Part shown: positions 6,144 to 10,308 of the stretch, in pieces
Position numbering within the stretch: the stretch's first letter is position 1
How the letters are laid out: each line of letters opens with the position of its first letter
Source: DTU013 sp964512095
GTDB taxonomy: Bacteria > Bacillota > Clostridia > Acetivibrionales > DTU013
Direction of reading: 5' to 3'
Assembly (NCBI GenBank): GCA_964512095.1
Contig: CAZEIH010000067.1
Coordinates: 1-10,308, forward strand
DNA length: 10,308 nucleotides
The notes under the pieces: model-generated
What the model saw: the letters and a program-made list of their open reading frames with translations, nothing else
What the model was told of the DNA's origin: nothing
Database searches by the model: none
Made by a program: the position numbers and the translations under genes

Positions 6144-7115
6144 TTGAGCAATAACTCCGAGATCCAGGCAACAAAAACTCTTTCACCACAAACCAATAGA
6201 CAAAAAGCTGCTTCAAAAGGACTTATTTATTTTCGCCGCACATGGACACTATATCTCATGTTGCTACTTCCCGTAGTATACTTCATTGTCTTTCGCTATC
6301 GTCCTATGGTCAACATAGTTATGGCCTTTAAGGACTATAATATGTTCAAACCAGTATTCGAATCTGATTGGGTAGGATTAAAGTGGTTCGAAAAGGCATG
6401 GGCTTCTAAGGATTTCTGGATGGCTTTGAAAAACACAATATCCCTCAATTTGCTTGACCTTATAGTTGGCTTTCCAGCACCCATTATACTAGCAATCATG
6501 TTGAATGAAATCATCTCCAAGCGTTTCAAACGTATTACACAAACTGTTGTATATCTTCCCCATTTTCTTTCCTGGATAATAATCAGTGGTATTGCATTCC
6601 AGCTTTTAGCCCCTAATTCTGGTGTTATTAACATTTTTCTTTCCAATTTCGGTATAGGTCCTATCGAATTTCTGGGCGAGGAGGGCCCTTGGGTGGGTAC
6701 CTATGTGGTTCTGGGGCTTTGGAAGGAAGTTGGCTGGAACGCCATAATTTACCTTGCGGCCATCACCGCTATCAACATGGAGCTGTACGAGGCTGCTGCA
6801 ATAGATGGTGCCGGCAGGTTCCGCAAAATCTGGCATGTTACTCTGCCGGGTATACGCTCAACAATTATAGTGCTTCTCATTATGAACATGGGAAGAATTC
6901 TTGGCATCGAATTTGATCGTCCTTATTCCATGATGAATACAGCAGTCATGAATGTGGCGGACGTTATAAGCACATATGTCTACCGTGTAGGTATCAGAGG
7001 ACTGCAATTTTCTCTTACTGCAGCTGTCGGGTTATTCCAATCGATTGTATGCGTTATATTCCTACTGATAGCTAATACTCTGGCTAAAAAATTCGGCGAA
7101 CGCGGTATATGGTAA
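6144..7115 (+). CDS. Carbohydrate ABC transporter permease, LplB-like (COG4209)
   Basis: A 323-aa inner-membrane permease of the CUT1 importer class. The N-terminal TWTLYLMLLLPVVYFIVFRY segment (33-52), followed by RPMVNIVMAFKDY (53-65), is typical of the LplB group. Further hydrophobic segments lie at about 100-121, 132-153, 184-210, 239-254 and 290-311. The cytoplasmic EAA loop that docks onto the ATPase is EAAAIDGAGRFRKIWHVTLP (216-235). Translation starts at TTG with a good ribosome site. The next gene follows after 13 nt, with its GGAGG overlapping this gene's stop region. It should pair with the second permease to import an oligosaccharide or related compound delivered by the lipoprotein. 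The substrate is not determinable. Confidence 0.93.
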   Translation: MSNNSEIQATKTLSPQTNRQKAASKGLIYFRRTWTLYLMLLLPVVYFIVFRYRPMVNIVMAFKDYNMFKPVFESDWVGLKWFEKAWASKDFWMALKNTISLNLLDLIVGFPAPIILAIMLNEIISKRFKRITQTVVYLPHFLSWIIISGIAFQLLAPNSGVINIFLSNFGIGPIEFLGEEGPWVGTYVVLGLWKEVGWNAIIYLAAITAINMELYEAAAIDGAGRFRKIWHVTLPGIRSTIIVLLIMNMGRILGIEFDRPYSMMNTAVMNVADVISTYVYRVGIRGLQFSLTAAVGLFQSIVCVIFLLIANTLAKKFGERGIW

Positions 7116-7128
7116 AGGAGGTAGTCTA

Positions 7129-8055
7129 ATGGACACCATTGATAGGCTTTCACGAGTAATTGATGTGGATGGAAATAATAACAGAGGAATCCGACTGAAG
7201 TCAGCAAAGTTAGCCGACTGGACTATAATAGTCATTTTCTGCTTCATGATATTAATATATGCACTTCCTTTTATTAATATTATTGCGCGTTCTCTCAGCT
7301 CCCCCAATTCTCTGGTCAACAACTGGGTATCATTCTGGCCTGTGGAATTTACACTGGATTCCTACGCTTATGTGTTAGCTGATGCTGCTTTTTCCCGTTC
7401 ACTAGTATTTACAGCTATTCTGACAGTTGTATGCACAGTATTTTCCTTAGTAATGACTATTCTATGCGCATACCCTCTGACATTTGACAAGCTTAAGGGC
7501 AGAAATATCATCAACATAATGATAATATTGACAATGTATTTTAACGCAGGCGCAATTCCCAACTATTTGCTTATGAAGCAGCTCAATCTGCTTGATAACC
7601 CCTTGGTGCTTATGCTTCCATATTGTCTTAGTGTATTTAACATGATCATATTGCGCAGTTTCTTTTGGGGTATCCCTGAAAGTCTTCGTGAATCTGCAGA
7701 GCTTGATGGTGCAGGACCATTTACCATTTTGATAAAAATCTATATACCTTTATCAATTCCGGTACTTGCGACACTTGCCCTGTTCTACGCAGTAGGTCGC
7801 TGGAACGGATTCTCAGATGCCTTAATGTATATAACAGAGCCCAAATATCAGCCAATACAGCTTAAGCTCTGGCAAATAATAAACAACCGTTCTTCAATTG
7901 AAATAGCCTCACAGGAAGGCTTTACAACCCCTACAGCAAGCGAAGGCCTGAAGGCTGCCTCCGTAATGTTTGCCACAGTCCCTATTCTTCTTATTTACCC
8001 CTGGCTTCAGAGATACTTCATCAGCGGCGTGACAATAGGCGCCGTAAAGGGTTAA
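7129..8055 (+). CDS. Carbohydrate ABC transporter permease, YtcP/LplC-like (COG0395)
   Basis: A 308-aa second permease of the same importer. Hydrophobic segments are at about 31-53, 91-115, 126-146, 157-176, 207-223 and 276-294. The EAA loop, ESAELDGAGPFTILIKIYIP (188-207), has the conserved DGAG core. The C-terminus YFISGVTIGAVKG is the usual ending of this family. AAGGAGG (7115-7121) lies 7 nt before the ATG and overlaps the stop of the upstream permease gene, indicating coupled translation. A 62-nt gap, carrying another strong ribosome site, separates it from the binding-protein gene. No ATPase gene is in the operon. CUT1 importers of this type often share an MsmX/MsmK-type ATPase encoded elsewhere. 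Confidence 0.93.
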   Translation: MDTIDRLSRVIDVDGNNNRGIRLKSAKLADWTIIVIFCFMILIYALPFINIIARSLSSPNSLVNNWVSFWPVEFTLDSYAYVLADAAFSRSLVFTAILTVVCTVFSLVMTILCAYPLTFDKLKGRNIINIMIILTMYFNAGAIPNYLLMKQLNLLDNPLVLMLPYCLSVFNMIILRSFFWGIPESLRESAELDGAGPFTILIKIYIPLSIPVLATLALFYAVGRWNGFSDALMYITEPKYQPIQLKLWQIINNRSSIEIASQEGFTTPTASEGLKAASVMFATVPILLIYPWLQRYFISGVTIGAVKG

Positions 8056-8117
8056 TTTTCTTAGTACCCAAGGCGTAAATACGTCTGGATATAAAAACAA
8101 AGGGAGGTACTCGTTTT

Positions 8118-9767
8118 ATGAAAAGAATACTAGCACTGCTGTTAGCCTGCATCATGCTGCTTTCCTTCGCCGCATGTGGCACTGCCACCCCCGACAATCC
8201 GTCAGGTCCGGCAAAGCCTGCAGATCCAGCTGATCCTGCAAAACCAGCTGATCCGGCAAAACCTGCAGATCCAGCTGAACCAGCAACGCCCGAACTAACA
8301 AAAATCACTGTCGAAATTTTCGACCGTGGTACTGACGGTGGCAAAACTGATCCAACAGACAACTATTGGACAGATTGGATCAAGGCAAAACTTTTAGCAG
8401 ATGAAAACATCGAAGTTAAATTTGTCGCAGTTTCCCGTTGGGAAGAAACAGACAAGCTTAACAACCTCATGGCCAGTGGAACGGCTCCGGACGTCTGCTA
8501 TACTTATAGCGGCGACCTCGTATCACTTTACCGTGACCAGGGCGGTCTGACAGAATTAACTCCATACCTTAATAAACTGGGTGATCTCGATGTCCTTTTG
8601 GGCGAAGACACTTCTCTCACGGGACGCCGTCTCCTTGAGCGCAACAAGAACATGGAGGATAATACAATTCACTCCATTCCTGCTCGCCGTATGAACGTTG
8701 CAGGTGCTAACACCTTTATCCGCAAGGATTGGCTGGACAAACTGAACCTAGCTGTACCAAATACACGTGATGAATTCTACAACGCGCTGAAAGCATTCAA
8801 AGACAATGCCAAGACTCTCGGTGTAGACGTTATACCTTTTACAATGACAAGTGACGTACGCTGGCGCGCAGGCACTCTGGCTGACTCATTTATTAACCCC
8901 GACATCTCACCTAAGGATCGTTGGATCAATACGGTCATTGACCGTTACTTCCTCCTAGACGGTGCAAAAGAGGGTTACAGATATTTGAACCAGATGTACC
9001 TTGATGGATTAATTGACCCTGAGTTCTATCTTTACAAGGACGACGTCAAGAATGAAGAACTGATCAAAGCTGGCCGTATTGGTGCTTTCATACATAACTG
9101 GGATCAGGCTTATCGTAACTCACCAAGCTTTATTGATGGCTTGAAGGAAAATGTACCCGATGGAGAATACGTTGTTTGTGATCCATTTGAAAATTCTGCA
9201 GGCAAGAAGTATAAGATGAAATACAATGCTGCAGGCCTGAATGTCTTTATACCAGGCAACAGCGAAAATGCAGATGCAGCTGTACGTTATATTAACTGGT
9301 TGGCAAAACCTGAGGTTTATCAATTCCTGCAGTTCGGCGAAGAAGGCAAGAACCACCAGCTGATCAATGGCATACCTGCAACTATTCCTGCAGATGGCCC
9401 GACAATTCAGAACTCTGGAAACAACATAGACTACACAATCTCTATGAATGGTGTTTGGCTGGGTGATCAGGAAACTACCTCAAAAGCCCTGGCAAACGGC
9501 TATACTTGTGATCCTAAGTACATCATTGACGCTATGAATGCTTCTCTTAACGATGCTGAAGCTGGTCTAGTAGTTCCCGCAGTACTGTCTGCAGCAGGCC
9601 CGTATACAGAAGATCTACGCGTTAAGAGTGAAGAAGGTACCTGCAATGCTGTTAGGGCTGCAAAAGGCCAGTTCGACAGTGTATGGGATTCCTTTATTGC
9701 TGATTGGCGTGCATCCGGAGCAGATGAGATAATTGCAGAACGTGCTGCTAAGTTCATAGAACCATAA
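8118..9767 (+). CDS. Carbohydrate ABC transporter substrate-binding lipoprotein (COG1653, LplA-like)
   Basis: A 549-aa extracellular binding protein. MKRILALLLACIMLLSFAAC is a lipoprotein signal peptide. C20 is the predicted lipidated residue, although the F at position -3 is atypical. Residues 21-58 are a low-complexity linker rich in PAD/PAK triplets that should tether the folded domain to the membrane. The domain then shows the family hallmarks, including WEETDKLNNLMASGTAPDV (108-126). Its large size fits the LplA/YtcQ class that binds oligosaccharides. AGGGAGG (8101-8107) lies 10 nt upstream of the ATG. The gene closes the operon: an intrinsic terminator follows about 20 bp after the stop. 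Expression is probably under the divergent AraC-type regulator. The ligand cannot be deduced. Confidence 0.94.
   Translation: MKRILALLLACIMLLSFAACGTATPDNPSGPAKPADPADPAKPADPAKPADPAEPATPELTKITVEIFDRGTDGGKTDPTDNYWTDWIKAKLLADENIEVKFVAVSRWEETDKLNNLMASGTAPDVCYTYSGDLVSLYRDQGGLTELTPYLNKLGDLDVLLGEDTSLTGRRLLERNKNMEDNTIHSIPARRMNVAGANTFIRKDWLDKLNLAVPNTRDEFYNALKAFKDNAKTLGVDVIPFTMTSDVRWRAGTLADSFINPDISPKDRWINTVIDRYFLLDGAKEGYRYLNQMYLDGLIDPEFYLYKDDVKNEELIKAGRIGAFIHNWDQAYRNSPSFIDGLKENVPDGEYVVCDPFENSAGKKYKMKYNAAGLNVFIPGNSENADAAVRYINWLAKPEVYQFLQFGEEGKNHQLINGIPATIPADGPTIQNSGNNIDYTISMNGVWLGDQETTSKALANGYTCDPKYIIDAMNASLNDAEAGLVVPAVLSAAGPYTEDLRVKSEEGTCNAVRAAKGQFDSVWDSFIADWRASGADEIIAERAAKFIEP
8208..8282 (+). repeat. 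In-frame repeat coding for the PAK/PAD linker
   Basis: Within the binding-protein gene, codons 31-55 alternate CCN-GCN-AAR and CCN-GCN-GAY triplets (PAKPADPAD, PAKPAD, PAKPADPAE). The repeat units are 9 bp, with an 18-bp superperiod. Copies are nearly identical at the DNA level, including third positions, which points to recent expansion by slippage or unequal exchange. All units are multiples of three, so length change keeps the frame. Confidence 0.85.
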
Positions 9768-9788
9768 TCAAGCTATTTTGGTGAAGTC

Positions 9789-9824
9789 AAAAAGGTCTTT
9801 AGCACAAGCTAAGGACCTTTTTTT
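9789..9824 (+). terminator. Intrinsic terminator of the transporter operon
   Basis: AAAAAGGTCTTTAGC (9789-9803), loop ACAA, then GCTAAGGACC running into seven T residues (9818-9824). The stem pairs fully except for one G-U position, and the T run follows directly. It lies 21 bp after the stop of the binding-protein gene. The A run before the stem also lets it act on the opposite strand. Confidence 0.9.
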
Positions 9825-9836
9825 GCATCCAATAAT

Positions 9837-10308
9837 CACTAGCCAAGAAGAAGCTACCAGGACTGCCAACGCTATTTATTCCGGCTGAGTTTCCAAGCAC
9901 CTACTGAAGTACTCCCATTGAGTAAAAAACAGATATCCAGTAAGTGGTCATGTCTTGCGGGTATTGCAGCACCACCTCCACTAGTACTCCCTAGTAGAAG
10001 GGCTTTGGAGTAGGAAACTCAACCTCCACAAACAGCGTCGTCAGTCCTTCTTAATTGCACTAAGAAATCGGCAGGGTTGCTTGTGGAGTGTAACGACCTG
10101 CTTCAGTAGGTGCTTAAAAACATAAGCGGAATAAGCAACCCTGACGATTTCACTAGCCAAGATGATGCTACCAGGACTGCCAACGCTATTTATTCCGGCT
10201 GAGTTTCCAAGCACCTACTGTAGTACTCCCATTGAGTAAAAACAGATATCCAGTAAGTGGTCATGTCTTGCGGGTATTGCAGCACCACCTCCACTAGTAC
10301 TCCCTAGT
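9837..10308. repeat. Large direct repeat of about 313-bp period with internal inverted repeats
   Basis: The 159 bp at 9837-9995 recur at 10151-10308 with about three substitutions and one A deleted. Between them are 155 bp of other sequence (9996-10150). Copy 2 is cut by the window end, so the repeat may be longer and the whole may be a tandem array of roughly 313-bp units. Inverted pairs inside the unit are AAGCACCTACTGAAG (9895-9909) with CTTCAGTAGGTGCTT (10101-10115), TTATTCCG (9876-9883) with CGGAATAA (10127-10134), and CAGGGTTGCTT (10072-10082) with AAGCAACCCTG (10133-10143). Others are TGAGTTTCC (9885-9893) with GGAAACTCA (10013-10021), and CTCCACAA (10024-10031) with TTGTGGAG (10081-10088). 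No long reading frame is present. A structured RNA, a non-autonomous mobile element, or a decayed insertion sequence are all possible; I do not recognise it. Confidence 0.8.

Noticed and set aside
9837..10308. Short peptides readable in the repeat, for example a frame containing LPGLPTLFIPAEFPSTY on the plus strand
   Set aside because: Frames are interrupted by stops within about 60 codons and shifted by the single-base deletion between copies, with no ribosome site. They could be decayed coding sequence but cannot be supported as a gene.

Overview
The window looks like an accessory stretch of a low-GC Gram-positive chromosome, most likely a Clostridia-type Bacillota. The reasons are AT-rich genes with strong GGAGG ribosome binding sites, a type II (lipoprotein) signal peptide, and a carbohydrate transporter of the LplABC/YtcP type paired with an AraC regulator. 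The species cannot be named from the sequence.

Layout. (1) 1-188: an 11-bp tandem repeat, then a short leader. (2) 189-2821 (+): a tight three-gene operon for an ABC-2 type exporter, made of two different six-helix permeases (COG4587-like, then COG3694-like) and their ATPase (COG4586-like). Each gene's ribosome site is embedded in the 3' end of the gene before it. (3) 2910-4183 (-): a cytoplasmic serine hydrolase of the class C beta-lactamase/esterase family, with a possible 33-codon ORF overlapping its stop. (4) 4184-5079: about 900 bp without a conventional gene. It holds 3.75 copies of a 41-bp repeat directly upstream of the hydrolase, a 100-N assembly gap, a TCTGTCT heptamer run, and a GC-rich degenerate array with three nearly identical 62-bp blocks. 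(5) 5080-5892 (-): an AraC-family regulator with a cupin-like N-terminus. (6) 6144-9767 (+): a divergently transcribed CUT1 carbohydrate ABC operon (two permeases, then a lipoprotein binding protein), closed by a clear intrinsic terminator at 9789-9824. No ATPase is encoded in it, so a shared one elsewhere is presumably used. (7) 9837-10308: the start of a repeat of about 313 bp, rich in nested inverted repeats and without a convincing gene. It runs off the window.

How the parts fit together. The AraC protein most likely senses a sugar-related signal and controls the divergent importer operon. The ABC-2 exporter and the serine hydrolase are convergent and separate; their substrates are unknown. 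The most unusual feature of the window is its load of tandem repeats, which occupy four intergenic regions and the linker of the binding protein. The 41-bp repeats are the most striking. Read toward the hydrolase, each copy holds a 14-15 codon reading frame whose stop overlaps the start of the next by 4 nt, and the last frame runs through the hydrolase's Shine-Dalgarno and start codon.
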